64,000 bases of DNA, taken from the NCBI GenBank assembly GCA_022578965.1, contig MU400633.1:1-64000 (forward strand), written 5' to 3'. Made by a program: the position numbers and the translations under genes. Origin of the DNA: Xylaria sp. FL1777 (taxonomy: Eukaryota; Ascomycota; Sordariomycetes; Xylariales; Xylariaceae). The first letter of the stretch is position 1, and every line of letters starts with the position of its first letter. The notes under the pieces are model-generated. The model saw only the letters and a list, made by a program, of their open reading frames with translations. It did no database searches and was not told the origin of the DNA. This document shows positions 35,616 through 48,141 of the stretch, in pieces.

Positions 35616-37021
35616 ATGCCAGCTATTGAAAGCACGAGAGCCGCGACGCGGTGGACTACCCGCATCGTCCCTTTCTTTCTCGCCGCCGCCGTTGCCTATG
35701 CGACATATGTAGTTGTCGCTCGGGTCTGTGGTGAGTACAGACGACGTCCCCTGGCGCGAGGCACGGCGCCATCCGAGCGCGTGACTAACCAGGCGCTGTT
35801 CTTCACAGTCGACTACCTACTTCGCTCGCTCAACGAGAATGGGACCGCCATTGCTCTTCTCGTTCTTTACTTCGTCTTCCTCCTCTTGATGATCGCCACA
35901 TACGCACGGACCCTTTATAATGCCAACTTCAACCCGGGTGTCGTTCCTCTTGGCCCGCTGGCAGTCAGCCGACAGAGATCGAAAGACGGAAAGCGGAGGA
36001 GACGGCCCTATAGAGCAGATGATATCGAGGCTCGGGCCTACGAGGCCGGGCCTGACGATAACCCTGACAGCCCTGGGCTCGAGTGTTTCTATTCCCGAGA
36101 TGCGTTTGTGTGTGAGACCGATGGTCGCCCTAAATGGTGCTCCGAATGCTGTAATTGGAAACCAGATCGGGTCCATCACAGCAGCGAAATCGGCCGGTGT
36201 GTTTACAGAATGGATCACTACTGTCCTTGGGCTGGGGGCATGATTGGGGAGAACTGTATGTTTGCCAATGCCGCACGCTGGACCGTGTCCTTAGCATCAC
36301 TAATCATATGTCCTGTGTAGCCTTTAAGTTCTTTGTGCAATTTACTACGTATACTGCGCTGTTTTGTGCAGTTGTATTGGGAGCATCAGCCTATGCACTC
36401 CGCCGGCAGGTCCAGCAAGGTGCATCTCCCGATCCTTTCTTCCTTGCTGTCATTGTAATAGCCGCTTTCTTTGGGTTGTTTTCTTTCTTGATGACTGCTA
36501 CCTCAGCTCGATATCTTCTCCAAAACATGACAAATGTCGACATTTTGTCATTCCGCCAAAAGGTGTATCATTTGGCTGTACGCGTCCCTCGGGGAACAAG
36601 GTCGGATAGATATGGTGTAGTCGTGTATCCCTTGAGGAAGTTAGAAACTGGCTTGAGCGACAAGAAAGAAGTTGTCAAACGCCTAAAACCTAAGGGCAAT
36701 GAAATTGAAGAGCAGGCAGATGCCCTGCCTGCTAGTTCTCGCGATGACCTAGCAACACGAACTTTTGCGATTCTCCAGACGGAACCAGGAGAAAATCCAT
36801 GGGATCTAGGACCTTGGCGAAATTGGCAATCGGTCATGGGCACAAATCCCCTGGACTGGGCGCTCCCCATTCACCACTCGCCTTGTGCCAATCACGAAAG
36901 TCTCGAAAGCCTCTACAGCATGGACCATACTCTTGACAAGCTTCGTACTCGATACGGACTCCCCACCGGGCCCCCATCAGACGAAACTACTGTAGTAGAA
37001 ATGAGGAATTTGCGGGGTTGA
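35616..37021 (+). CDS. pfa5: DHYC-type protein S-palmitoyltransferase, Pfa5-like
   Basis: Three exons, 35616-35730, 35809-36255 and 36321-37021, give 420 aa; introns are 78 and 65 bp (GTGAGT, GTATGT donors). Four transmembrane segments are visible: TRIVPFFLAAAVAYATYVVV, TAIALLVLYFVFLLLMIATY, then after the catalytic domain YTALFCAVVLGASAYAL and FFLAVIVIAAFFGLFSFLM. The cysteine-rich domain between TM2 and TM3 has KWCSECCNWKPDRVHHSSEI, followed by RCVYRMDHYCPWAGG; the catalytic Cys is 177 in DHYC (174-177). DHYC in place of DHHC is known in yeast Pfa5 and Akr1; the absence of ankyrin repeats favours Pfa5. The enzyme attaches palmitate to cysteines of membrane-associated proteins. The start ATG 35616 gives the expected short cytoplasmic N-terminus. 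Confidence 0.88.
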
Positions 37022-37976
37022 TAAAGATGGATGCGTAATAGAGAGGTTAATGATACCCTTATATTTAGCATTGTGACCATTCGGCACTTTTGGGAAACAT
37101 AGTAGTACTTATAGTTAACTGATATTCTTGTGCAATATATATTTATACCATGAACCCATTCTCTAGTCAATGGTACTTTGTGCGCGTAAGATCAAATGTA
37201 ATTGTAAATATACCAAAATGTCCATCTTTTCGAAGGGTCTAGTTTTTCTGTAGACGTATGTATACCTCCGCCGGGATAAGGAATATTAGCTCAGGTACTT
37301 TACCCACATGCTACCAAAACGAGCAATAGTTCTCAGAAATAGTTAAGATTAGGAATGTTGGCTCAGAATATAACTCCATATTATACTAAGAGTAGCCTAG
37401 CTTTTCAAAAACAGCCCAGCTGATTCGCTAGACCCTCAGGAACTTAGCTGCAACCCCGGCTTACCCCTGCCTTTGTACCCGAGCTCACATTCCTGATCCT
37501 GGCGGAGGTATATGTATTGAAATAGGCCTGCTTCTATACATCGCCATGTCACATTACTCTTGTGGCATGTTAATATCAATCCTGGGGATTATAGACCCAC
37601 TAGCATGGGTCATCCCAGCAACATTCGGATATATACTTCGTCGATCACGACTTCTCGATCTCGAGATATGCTTGTTGCTAAGATCACGCATATATGGAGT
37701 CAACAAGCTCCTCATGGGCAAGCATTTCAAATAGGGTTGTAAACGAAAGTCTTATTATGAATGTTTTATGATGAAGCGAGTGACACCTAATTCTAATATC
37801 TTTCAGCCCAGTATATGATGAATTTCAAGCGTCATTTGAACGAATGGTAGAGTTGTAGGAGTGATAGATGATAATTGCCAACAAAGCCTTGCCTTCGCCG
37901 CATATAAGAACGAGTTCTTAATAGCTTCTAACCAGAAATAAGCTTTCCTGGAGGCTCATTGATAAGAAAGCGAACC
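37022..37976. other. Intergenic, between convergent genes
   Basis: 950 bp between the palmitoyltransferase stop and the stop of small gene C. No supported gene or repeat. Confidence 0.5.
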
Positions 37977-38226
37977 CTACTCAAGTTTGCAATTGTCACA
38001 TTTCGGGTGTTTGCATTTAGCGCAATAAGCATCGTCTCCCATCATCGTGTACTCAAATTTTCCCACTTCACCACATTCTGAACAAATATACGTCTCGGCT
38101 GTCTCGGTAGCCTCGTTGTCGGGTATAACATCGCTCGTGTCGGGGGGAGGAGAAGGCGACCGATCATCAGCCCTGTTCCTGTATTAGATTTGTTTGACTC
38201 GAGTAAGGTAAATAAATGCCTTACAT
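37977..38226 (-). CDS. Small acidic zinc-ribbon-like protein C (67 aa), start codon split by an intron
   Basis: The main exon is 38178-37977. Its frame is MNRADDRSPSPPPDTSDV, an acidic Glu/Thr linker, then TYICSECGEVGKFEY, MMGDDAYCAKCKHPKC and DNCKLE-stop. Four CxxC-like pairs (C-x2-C, C-x2-C-x-H-x2-C-x2-C) make a small zinc ribbon likely. The exon starts with the G of ATG: the bases AT at 38226-38225 precede a 46 bp GTAAGG...ACAG intron. A TATATAA box at 38267-38261 is only ~35 bp upstream, consistent with a very short first exon. The frame is open further upstream without another ATG, so a longer N-terminus from an unseen exon is the main alternative. The C-terminal C-x2-C-x-H-x2-C-x2-C resembles small genes A and B. 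Role unknown. Confidence 0.6.
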
Positions 38227-41200
38227 TTTGAACTGGATTTGGGCCGATAAATATTCGATGTTATATACAATAAAACGACCAAGGGATGAGTCTCAGGGAA
38301 GAGTAACGTGACGTATGCTACTGTGCTCGCGAATGTCTCTGGCAATGAACAATGTCCAAAGTTCTGAATGGTTACTTATGATTCATGAGGAAATTTCCTT
38401 GTTGCTCTCGATCATTATATACATAAAAACTACCTAGTGACTTTTATCAACTCATCGAGAGTACTATTGAAGCTCTCGGGGATGCCGTTGCATGCATTCC
38501 ATGGCTATCAAGCTCATTAATCGGCTCTATCCATTTCCGCCAACCTTTCCTTGCTGCAGAGCCGCAACTTAGCCGTATTCGTTATTCGGTCTGAATGAAC
38601 CTTCAGCTGCGGATAGTCTAGGAGTGCGGACATTAAAGGGCAGGATCTTTGAAGCGTAACCCCAGAAGTAATCCCGAGTCATCAAGATCCGCATTTGTAG
38701 CCAATATAACCATGGGATGTGCGGAATCAATGATATTTTCGCCACAAATTACTGTCAGGGTACCGTTGCTAGAGCGGTCTACTGCATGTAATTATCGTCG
38801 ACTGCACTGATCCGGGATACCTGGAAGAGTAGCTTGACACGGACTGCCCGTGGAGACTACCCGTAGAGAGTGAAGGATACGACTAGTGCTTGATGATCTA
38901 AGTGTCTAGTATACGAGGGGATCAACCTAAGTTGCTACCGAAATTCTTCGTTCAAATGCACTTCTCGTACTACAAAGAGGTTGATAGTCTTTACAACAGC
39001 CTCATTTAATAGGCAGCCGTATGACTACTTCTAATTACAACTAGCCGTCTTTGGGAGTAGAACAAGAACCCTTTTCTCTCCGAACTGAGCTTCAACGTAA
39101 AAGGAAGGTCCTCGCATCAATGTAAGTGCTGTGCATGTACGAGGCGGATCCAAGCAAAACACCATCAAGTCTAACTCACGACTTACATGGCCATAAAAGG
39201 ATTGGTCGAATCACACCGCTCTAACGACCAAAAATGGCTCTATGTCAAGCCTTCAGGCTGGCGCAAACGGCGGGGATCTAGTTAGAAGGATTCCCCGAGC
39301 CTTACAGGAGATAATTGGTGTGTAATTCGTACATACCTCCCTAGTCATTCTAGGTTCGTAGCGGCAACACTACTGTATGGTACAGATTGCGTAGTTACAA
39401 GTTGTTGTTGACAATAAAGAGTTATCGATACTTTAACTAGGAGAAATGGTATATCCAAACTTCCTATAACAACATACTTACTCCCGTATTTAAATATAAG
39501 AGCGAGCTAACTGTAGATCAGATTTTGCAAACCTAATGGCTTTGACTTATTATAATGATTTCGAAGTTGGGGTTATATCAGCCATAAGGCGTGGTTCTTC
39601 GGTGTACCTACTACTACTATCTACATTGTCGGAAATTTAATGATACTCTACTCTAGGACTATAGCTGAATTAGGTAGACCGAAATGTGGGTGGGAGGCGG
39701 CCACGATATATGTACATGGCGCTATACCCAGAGCTTTAGTAGCAGTTGTCATAGTCATGGGTCAACTGAAACCTCTATCTCCTTACGCGGTGATGTCATT
39801 GACATAATTAACCCAATAATCATAGATCCTGCCAGAAATATCCGCCGAGTCCATCCGTGTCTCTAACTGACAAATGGCTCTTCGGAACCGACAACTTGAA
39901 TTAGTTAGTGAAATTAGGGATATTTTCAAGATAATATCATGCAGACAGATCAAATCAATAACTCGTGACTTAAAAGATATTCTGTTTGGAGGGTATGGCC
40001 CCCAAAGAATTATCGCTCTGCGAATGTCATCTCCAGATGTTGTGTAGGGGGAGATGATGACAGATTCTCGTCAAGACACCGAAACGACGGGCCTCATGGC
40101 TATCCAAAAAAAAAAACCACTACTATAGAAGGGAAACCGAAGGAAATTCTAGAAGCCTACGCTACATCTTCCAGTAATCCCACTTTCTTGGCAACACCTC
40201 ATATCATATCGGCATGGGTAAATACGGCTTAATGAAATGGGCTAGCTATAGCCTTTGTCATCTATCCGAATGAGCAAAAACTTGCGTTCACTAGTTATAG
40301 AATAAAGGAGCATACACTAGAAGAATATGATATTCTATTAAGAGCCAAGGCACAAGTTCTCTCGCTCCTTTTCAGACCGAAGTATGACCGAAGCACGGTA
40401 GAAGCATTTGGAACTGAATTGAACAACATGAACAAATCAACCAGCGAAAAATTACCGGTATGTTGAAGGCTTCCCTCTTTTGTCTGCCTTCTGCTTTCTG
40501 CTGCTGCAGGCTGCGTTTTAGTTCCAATGTGGCAACGTAAGCATTCTTCAACCCCAATCACCCGGAACCTACTTAACAAGTGATACATTCAAGAGGAGGC
40601 TCTCCAGGGAGGTGCTGGGTCTATGTAATAATGGGTTAATCTTGAGCCTCCTGCTCACATTAAAAAAATATAGTTGCTCAACTTGATGCCCAAAGACGGT
40701 AATGTTTTCCTTGATGAAACGTTGACTAGGGGAGGAGTAAGAATGCATGACGGACGCACCGAGCCGGCAGGAACGTTCGAATCCCGGTGAGCTGACTCAA
40801 AGTAATCAAATCACGTATGTACAACCACAATCTTAATCTTGCATGCTCACTGCTTCAAAGGGGTCTGCTATCCGGGTTCGGGTTCGAGGCAGCATGGCAC
40901 AGCTTGTAGCCGCACTAGATGAGGCCAATGATGGGGGCCCCGTTCTGTCGTGGGAGTTGATTACGTCTAGTTTGTGAGACATGGAGCGTTGCCTTGGGGG
41001 CCGGACAAGGCTCCAGTGTCTGGTTCTGCCCATGCTTGTCGGCGACTAGATACATGAGCACAGCGTAGGGAATCGTTCTTCGGACTGAGGAATGATTTCG
41101 GCATAAGACGCGAAGTACTTCGATCAGCCAGTCAGCCAATATTACTGGACAATCCAACTTTTCGGGTCCGTCTGACTAGCATTACGTTACACTGAGAGAG

Positions 41201-42145
41201 TGTGATTCGCCGGCTGCCTGTCGATCTGTGTTAAAAATGCTCTTATTACGCGCCGGGTAAGCCTCGTGCTAGGCCGGTGAAGCCTGGTATGCCTCTAGGC
41301 GGAGGACTTATGGCTTTAGTCAAGTTAGTAACAATAAAGACTTATATGGGATGGTACATAAAAAGAGAACCTACCTAGGTAGGTATGTACTGGAGAGGGC
41401 TTGTATCTGCTACGTAATACCAAGTATGTAGGTACCTAGGTAGCTTTCCCGCTTGTAGTGAGCAGTAAAAAGAAGAGAAAAAGACCGAGTAGATGATGAA
41501 GGCGGCGCTGTTGAAATACCTACCTACCTACCTAAGCTACCTTCAGAATGGAACCAGCCTATGTAGGTAAGATGTTGTTGTATCCAAAGTTTCCGGTAAG
41601 TAGTCACGTTATGTAAGCCGTCTAACTGCTGCTTGATCCACTTGTACCTATATGGTTTTAGTAAATAGATTAGTCATCAATAGGTCACCGAGAGCCATCA
41701 AGCCCCCGCTAGCACGTACCGATTGATCATTAGGCACTGTGTGCCACAACCACATTTCATGGCATCGCGGCGGCCATCGTTCCAATTTCTTAGCACTTCA
41801 CCTCATTCTCTCGCAGCACTGTCTGATGTTTTCCGCTCCCGAGGCACCTGTGCTTCTATGACTGCCCTGACTGCCCTCTCACAGGGTCCAAACTACATGT
41901 AAACGTCTCTTTTCTTGGATATCTGTTCCATAGCACCCAATCTTCACACCCCGCCCTCACCGTCAACACTACGAGCCTCTTTCACCATGAGCTCTTGCGA
42001 GGCTCGGTATCTCACCAGCCGACCCTCCTGCACCTCACATTACTTGCATTCTGTCCACCACCATACCGCCAGGCCATACTTAGTGTCTTGATCACATGAC
42101 TGGTTCTGCGCTATCCAATCAACCGTGGACATTTTGACTGTCAGC
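38227..42145. other. 3.9 kb gene desert
   Basis: No supported coding sequence. From about 41365 to 41580 there is a dense block of CTACCTAGGTAGG-type palindromes and tandem TACC units (GAAATACCTACCTACCTACC near 41513), just upstream of the polymerase eta gene. A GTTCGAATCCC string at 40775 mimics a tRNA T-loop, but no tRNA can be folded. Confidence 0.5.
38261..38267 (-). promoter_or_regulatory. TATA box of small gene C
   Basis: TATATAA on the minus strand, about 35 bp upstream of the proposed split start codon. Confidence 0.35.
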
Positions 42146-44337
42146 ATGTCTTCCCCGTCTCCTGGCTTCCAAGTCTCGTCTCCCGCCGACGGGGTCGGAC
42201 GCCGCAAATCGCAATTCACCTACCGCCAGCTAGGTCTGCTGGCTTCTTCCTCGACGTCCTCGCCGCTACGCGTCATTGCTCACATTGATCTTGATGCTTT
42301 CTATGCCCAGTGTGGTACGTATTGTATCTTCTATGTCTGGTCTTTTGTTTCTGGCTACCCGGCGTCTATGTTCAGTTGTGGACACGCCTTTGCATATTGT
42401 AGGCAGCTATGTTTAGACATCCAACTAATCCGTGTACAATCAACGCAGAGATGGTGCGCCTGGGTATTGATGAGGAACAGCCTTTAGCTGTGCAGCAATG
42501 GTATTTGGATTCATATTCATATTCAACCCTGTCCCAATTCCACCCTAGATTCGTTATCCAAACCATGGCCCGATCCAAACCAATAGCATTTTACTTAGCT
42601 TTTTAATCTAATTATGATAGGCAAGGGCTGATAGCTGTCAACTACCCAGCGCGCAAGTTTGGTATTGGTCGCCATTGTACCGTAACGGAAGCAAAGAAGC
42701 TTTGCCCGAATCTTATAGCCCAGCACGTTGCTACGTGGAAGGAAGGAGATGAAAAGTGGGCATACCATGACGATGCAGCCTCTCATATTGGAACTCACAA
42801 AGTCTCGCTAGATCCATACAGACTGCAGTCGAGGGAGATTCTCGCATTGGTTAAGCAATGTCTGCCAACCAACACACAGAAGGTCGAGAAAGCAAGCATA
42901 GACGAGGTTTTCATCGACTTATCTGCTCAGGTTCATTCGATACTACTTCGGAGGTTCCCAGAACTGACCGGTCCCCCCCCTTACGACGACCCAACAGAGA
43001 AACTACCTCTTCCTCCAATTACTGCCTTGGACTGGAAAGCCGACGTATTGGTGGACCTTGACGATGCCGAGGCCGAAGTTGATGATCCTGATTGGGACGA
43101 CGTGTCAATTTTGATCGGATCTGAAATCATTCGGGGAATCCGAGCTGAAGTCTGGAAAACCTTGCGCTATACCTGCTCTGCTGGAGTAGCGAGTAATAAA
43201 ATGCTCAGTAAGTTGGGCTCTGGCCATAAGAAGCCCAACCAACAAACGGTCATACGCAATAGGGCCGTCCAACGGTTCCTATCAGACATGAAGTTCACCA
43301 AGATCCGAAACCTTGGGGGAAAGCTTGGCGATCAGGTCAAGTCGACCTTCAATACCGAGTCGATCAAGGAAATGCTCCAGGTTCCAGTGGAGCAGCTCAA
43401 GCTCAAGCTTGGGGTCGAAACGGGCCTTTGGTTTTACGACACCATCCGGGGAATTGATTCGAGTGAAGTTACTTCAAGAACACAGATTAAATCTATGCTA
43501 TCTGCTAAGTCGTTTCAGCCGAGTATCAATAAAATGGAACAGGCAGTCAAATGGCTTCGGATATTTGCCGCTGACATATTTTCCCGCCTAGTCGAGGAGG
43601 GGGTTCTCGAGCATAAACGCCGACCGAAGACAATTCACTTGCATCACCGGTCTGCAGGTCAGACCCGCTCAAAGTCGAGTGGCATTCCGCAGGGCAAATC
43701 CCTCGAAGAAGCCATCCTATTTGACCTCGCTAAGCATATGATGACGCAAATCGTCAGTGAGGGCAGGGTATGGCCCTGCACAAATCTCAGCCTAAGTGTT
43801 GGGGGTTTCGAGGATGGCATTACTGGAAATATGGGAATTGGTACTTTCCTCCTCAGGGGCGATGAAGCACGGGTATCGAAGGTAACATCGTCTGATTCTC
43901 CACTTGATCTATCTTCGCATGAACCGCAAGAGAAGAAAAGGCGCCTCGAAAGTCCTGGAATACAACGTTTCTTTCCCAAGAAGGAAACATCGACTGGGGA
44001 AGAACGAACGGATAGTATAGAGTTAGATCGTACACATGGGGATGTGGAACATCGGATGAGTGGCTCGCGCAGCCGTCAAGTGTCAATCACCGATTACATG
44101 TGCTCGCGCTGCAATGCAGGATTCGAAAGCGCCGAAGCTTTGCAGAGCCATAATGATTGGCACATGGCCAAGGAGCTACAGGACGAGGAACGTGGCAAGT
44201 CGATATTCGCCAGCAGTAAGCATATCGTCCCACGTAGTGAAAGGAATGCAACTCAGACGCCTCGTAAGAAACCTTCCGGGGGCGGCGGCGGCGGTAAGAA
44301 GATGGAGCAGGGGCAGAGTAAGTTGAAGTTCGGATAG
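42146..44337 (+). CDS. rad30: DNA polymerase eta (Y family, Rad30)
   Basis: Three exons, 42146-42314, 42449-42500 and 42621-44337, give 645 aa; introns are 134 and 120 bp. The Y-family palm is complete: IDLDAFYAQCE (about 47-57) and SIDEVFIDLS (about 166-175) hold the metal-binding carboxylates, and AVNYPARKFGIGRHCTVTEA (about 79-98) is the finger segment. The little finger follows (IHLHHR, GIGTFLL). Near the C-terminus a UBZ ubiquitin-binding zinc finger is visible, MCSRCNAGFESAEALQSHND then WHMA (Cys568, Cys571, His584, His588). SPGIQRFFPKK before it resembles a PCNA-binding PIP box. The enzyme performs error-free bypass of UV cyclobutane dimers in the nucleus after PCNA ubiquitination. The expected arrangement and length suggest a functional gene. 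Confidence 0.93.
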
Positions 44338-47300
44338 CAGGGCAACACTTGAGGTGGTTCTCATGCATTACCACGCACTCCGTAGGCGGATACGTACGCG
44401 TTCTCTCTCTCGACTCGCCCAGGAGTGGCTTTCCGCTGAAACATGAGGGCTTCCACAGTTGGGGTGGGCAAGGCCAATGCTAAGGAGAAGGCTGCGGCGC
44501 AATAGTGCCTGTTTCGTCCGCGCAAGCTCTGACGCTAGTATAAGGTCAAACTTGTACTTCAATGTGACCCAACAGAGCCCGAAAGCGGCCTAGAGTCGAC
44601 TTCGTTGCTGATTGTGGCCACCTAGTGTATGTGGCCAATGCCATATCCAGGCTTAAAATGCCCGCCGAGAACCCTTCAATGGAACCTGTATGTAGACCGG
44701 ATCGCGCAATCCTCAGTATCATGTCTGGTCCGTGATTGCAGCACCAAAGGGTTTCCTTCGATGGGCCACTCTGCACGGTCCCTGTCGATGAGCTTGTACA
44801 GCACCGATATTGAGGAGTCGTTCGCACATACGACCAGAGCATATAAAGCCCCGGAAGGAGAAGAAGGGCTAGATAGGGATTTGCACCAATCCGAGGTGCA
44901 TGGTGAGGTGCCTCACACGTACCCTATCCCGTACCGGGAGGGTTCTATAGTAAGCCATGAATGGGTTACCTACATATGCCTGTGCCGTATGAGGTTGCTT
45001 CTATCTACTGCCCAGTGGCCAAGGTGGACTGGTCGAGGTGTGCCTTTGTCTTGTATGTAATGGCCCGCCTGATAGTTCTATGCAATTGGACAGTCGTGAG
45101 AAGCACTGTATAGAAGAACGGACTTACATGTAGTAGGTATGTGTGGAAATTCTTTACCGCCTCGTTTAAACGTAAGCACGAGTATACCTGCTGCTGTAAT
45201 AGCATATGTCGGGTTCCAAAAGTAATGGGTAAACTGGCTGATGACTGATTGGCCCGCGCAGTCTTGGGCACAAAAGTGGAATCCAGCTACAAGTATGAGG
45301 ATAGTTAGGCCCTAGCGCATTGATACCCAACCCAATGCTTACCTACCTACCGATATCTGTGAAGCAGGCAATCTCTCCATTCACAGCAACCCGTACGTTC
45401 TGCCGGCTTGCGTCTCCCATACTCCGTCCCATCCACCTCTAATCTCGATGCAAAATCTACCCTTACTCCAAACTCGTGACAATGCTGGTCCTCTATCACC
45501 AGAATGAGCAATGCGTTATAGTATGGGTCTCAGCAGGCTGTTTCTACGGCTGCACTATAAGACATACTTAGCTATTTGACTTGCCCTGAACCGGTGAGGC
45601 TGGATTGCCAATGCCATATCTCGCTCTCTGGATAGTCTGCGAGGATGGAAACGTCATGAATCTGGAACGCGAACCTCGAAAGCTGTCAATTTGTGATTGC
45701 ATTCCCTATTCGCTCGCCTTGTGTACAGCCTATGCAAGTCGCTTTTAAAGAAGCAGGTTGAGTGACATGTTAGGGTCTCCCGGGGCAGTCCCAGACCCGG
45801 TCAGTCTTCACACTCAGTCACGGGCTTTCCAACAGCAAATGGTAAGTAAGTGGAGCAAAGAACTCGCCAGTGAAGTAATGCCGCTTGTAATCCCCTCGCC
45901 TAGTGGACCGATGGCCATGATATAATTGGGGAGATCTCGAGAATGTGAGGCATTGTAGGCAGAACGGAAAGACGATGGTCGGGCTGGCCGTGCTGGTCGT
46001 ATAAGTAGTCCTTTGCTTCCTTTCCTCGCACTTAGATCTTTGACCGCGATTTTGCTCTCGCTTGGCACATTATCGTCTATCCTCAGCTAGGACAACCAAC
46101 AGTCCAAGAAATTCAAAACTAAACAGTATCGAAAAGTGAGGTGTCAACCCAGGCCACGAAGCGTGGTCCCTTTATTTTCCATATCCTTCACCGACGGGCA
46201 GCCAACCTCACATAATACGGACCCAGGTTTCCAGTCATATATATGACGAAGTACTCTCATCGACTTCTTCTTAAAGGAAAAAGGCCCAGATCACTCCCGG
46301 GGGCTGTGTGTATTCTTTCTTCGACAGAAACAGGTCATGCTCGTAAGAGGCATCTGTGTGATCGAGTTCCAAGCAGAAAAGCAAGACTTAAGATTGGGAG
46401 ACGACGTCGGACGCGTCGTCGAGAAGGGGAACATACACGTCTATACCTGCAGCGCTGCACTAGCCACAGTCCTAACTGCCCGCCTCCCATACTGTGAAGA
46501 CCCTACTACAGCCACAATTTTACGGGGATTAGGTACCTAAACTGCCGCCACCCAAAATCCTGGGGGAACCCTCTTTTTGTTTTTGCCCAACGCTTCTGTC
46601 ATCGCACTGTGCAGTAGGTACAACTGTCCTGCCCGCTGCACTGCAGTACTGTATACAGTGTCGTCTACGGAGTATCCGTGCCAGTGGCATTGAGCTGTGT
46701 GGGCCTGTCCGTCTCCAGCACACACCTGCCTGGTCCAGGTGCCGACCTGAGACAGTGGTATTGCGTACTGTACAGGCAGAATTTGCCCTCTCAGCACTTA
46801 TTCTCAGCCCTAAGGAGGTACTTAGTGTACTTGGATTCTGCTGCTGCCGTTGGCCTAGCTCGCCTCGGTTGCTCTGCGTCTTCCTTTTTGATCAATCAAC
46901 CGGCAGCATCTCCCGTCTCTGCGGTTGTCCATACAAAAGCCGACATCCATCACCATACAGGCTTTCCTCTCCCTCCTCTCCTTTCCTTGCGCTGGCACTG
47001 CTGGCACTGGGCTGCAACTGCTACTGCAACTGCCACGACCTACCTAGCCCCGACCACCCACCTGCCGTCTGCCAGGGGCCAACCGAAGAGAATTGCCCCT
47101 CGCATATCTTCAAGCCCCTCCAACCAGTCAGATGGTCCCACGCACACCTCTGATATAGTGATACGGCCCCACCTCCTTGGCGCACACTATCATCTTGTCA
47201 TTGGATTTCTGGCCTCGAATAAGCCCATTCCCTGGAATCTCACCTGACTGACAGGATCCGCCTGGACTGCTCCTTGGCCTCTCTCTCTCTCGTCTCGAGG

Positions 47301-48141
47301 AAGAGACATACGCATAGAACGAGGACTGCACACGCACCACCACCACCACCGTTGCTGCTGCTGCTGCTACCTTGTGCACACTAACATCGTATCATTACCG
47401 TCCACCACGACAACACCACGACACTCCTTTGTCCGCTGGTGTTTGTGTAATCGTGCGAAAAAAATAAACCAAAAAAAAACACTTCACCTCTCTCGCCACT
47501 CGCTCGCTTATAACGATAGCCCTCAGATCTGTCAGCGCAACGCTCCACGATCCCTGTCCGGCCCTCTGGGTGGCGTCCCTCTCTGCCTTGTCTGCTTCGG
47601 CCTCAGTCGCTTGTCGCTTGTCGCTGCGCTGCTGCGCTGCTGCGCTGCTGCGCTGCTGGACTGTTGTTGGACCTACCTGGGTATATTACTGCATGTATGC
47701 TGCTTTACAGGTATAACAACCTGTTACTGGACAGTGTACGAGAACTGCACAGCACTGGGTGCGACTTTGGGGCACTATCCCTTGCTGCCAGCCTGTCTTT
47801 CACTGCAGACGACCCCATCTTGACCGACCCACATTCGAACTGTCCACCGCCATTGCCAGTCTAGGCCGCCTACGACCACTACCGTCCGCTTCTGTACACC
47901 ACTTCCAGCTGCCTGCAACCAATCATCCCGCCGGCAAGCCTGGTCCCAGCCCAACCCCCAAACCCTTTTCTCCCCTCTGCCGCCCACTCACCCTCGCGGT
48001 CCTTGGATCTCTTCTTCCTTTCTTCATTTCATCCCCCACCTTGCTGTGCCCTCTGTCGACCCATCCTCTTTTTAATCCCTTTCCCTTTATTTCCCCCTAA
48101 TACCGGTCGACGTCGGACAGCTTGCGTTCTGCTACCACGAT
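44338..48141. other. 3.8 kb interval: desert, then long pyrimidine-rich leader/promoter of the RfeG-like gene
   Basis: 44338-46200 shows no gene. From about 46500 to 48100 the plus strand becomes C/T-rich, with several overlapping low-complexity frames that look like spurious ORFs. It contains a GCTGCGCT-type tandem repeat at 47622-47659 and a GCTGCTGCTGCTGCTG run near 47352. Such pyrimidine-rich DNA is usual in promoters and long 5' UTRs of fungal regulatory genes. Confidence 0.45.
47622..47659. repeat. Short GCTGCGCT tandem repeat
   Basis: About four and a half units of the 8-mer GCTGCGCT lie in the long C/T-rich leader of the RfeG-like gene. The unit can hairpin. No coding role is supported. 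Confidence 0.7.

Noticed and set aside
40741..40830. Possible tRNA: GTTCGAATCCC resembles a T-loop
   Set aside because: The bases flanking the loop cannot form the T stem, and no matching acceptor stem, anticodon or D arm is found upstream.
46678..47823. Several overlapping plus-strand frames of 130-190 codons
   Set aside because: They lie in low-complexity C/T-rich DNA upstream of the RfeG-like gene, overlap each other in different frames and are full of Ser/Pro/Leu/Cys runs typical of spurious ORFs.
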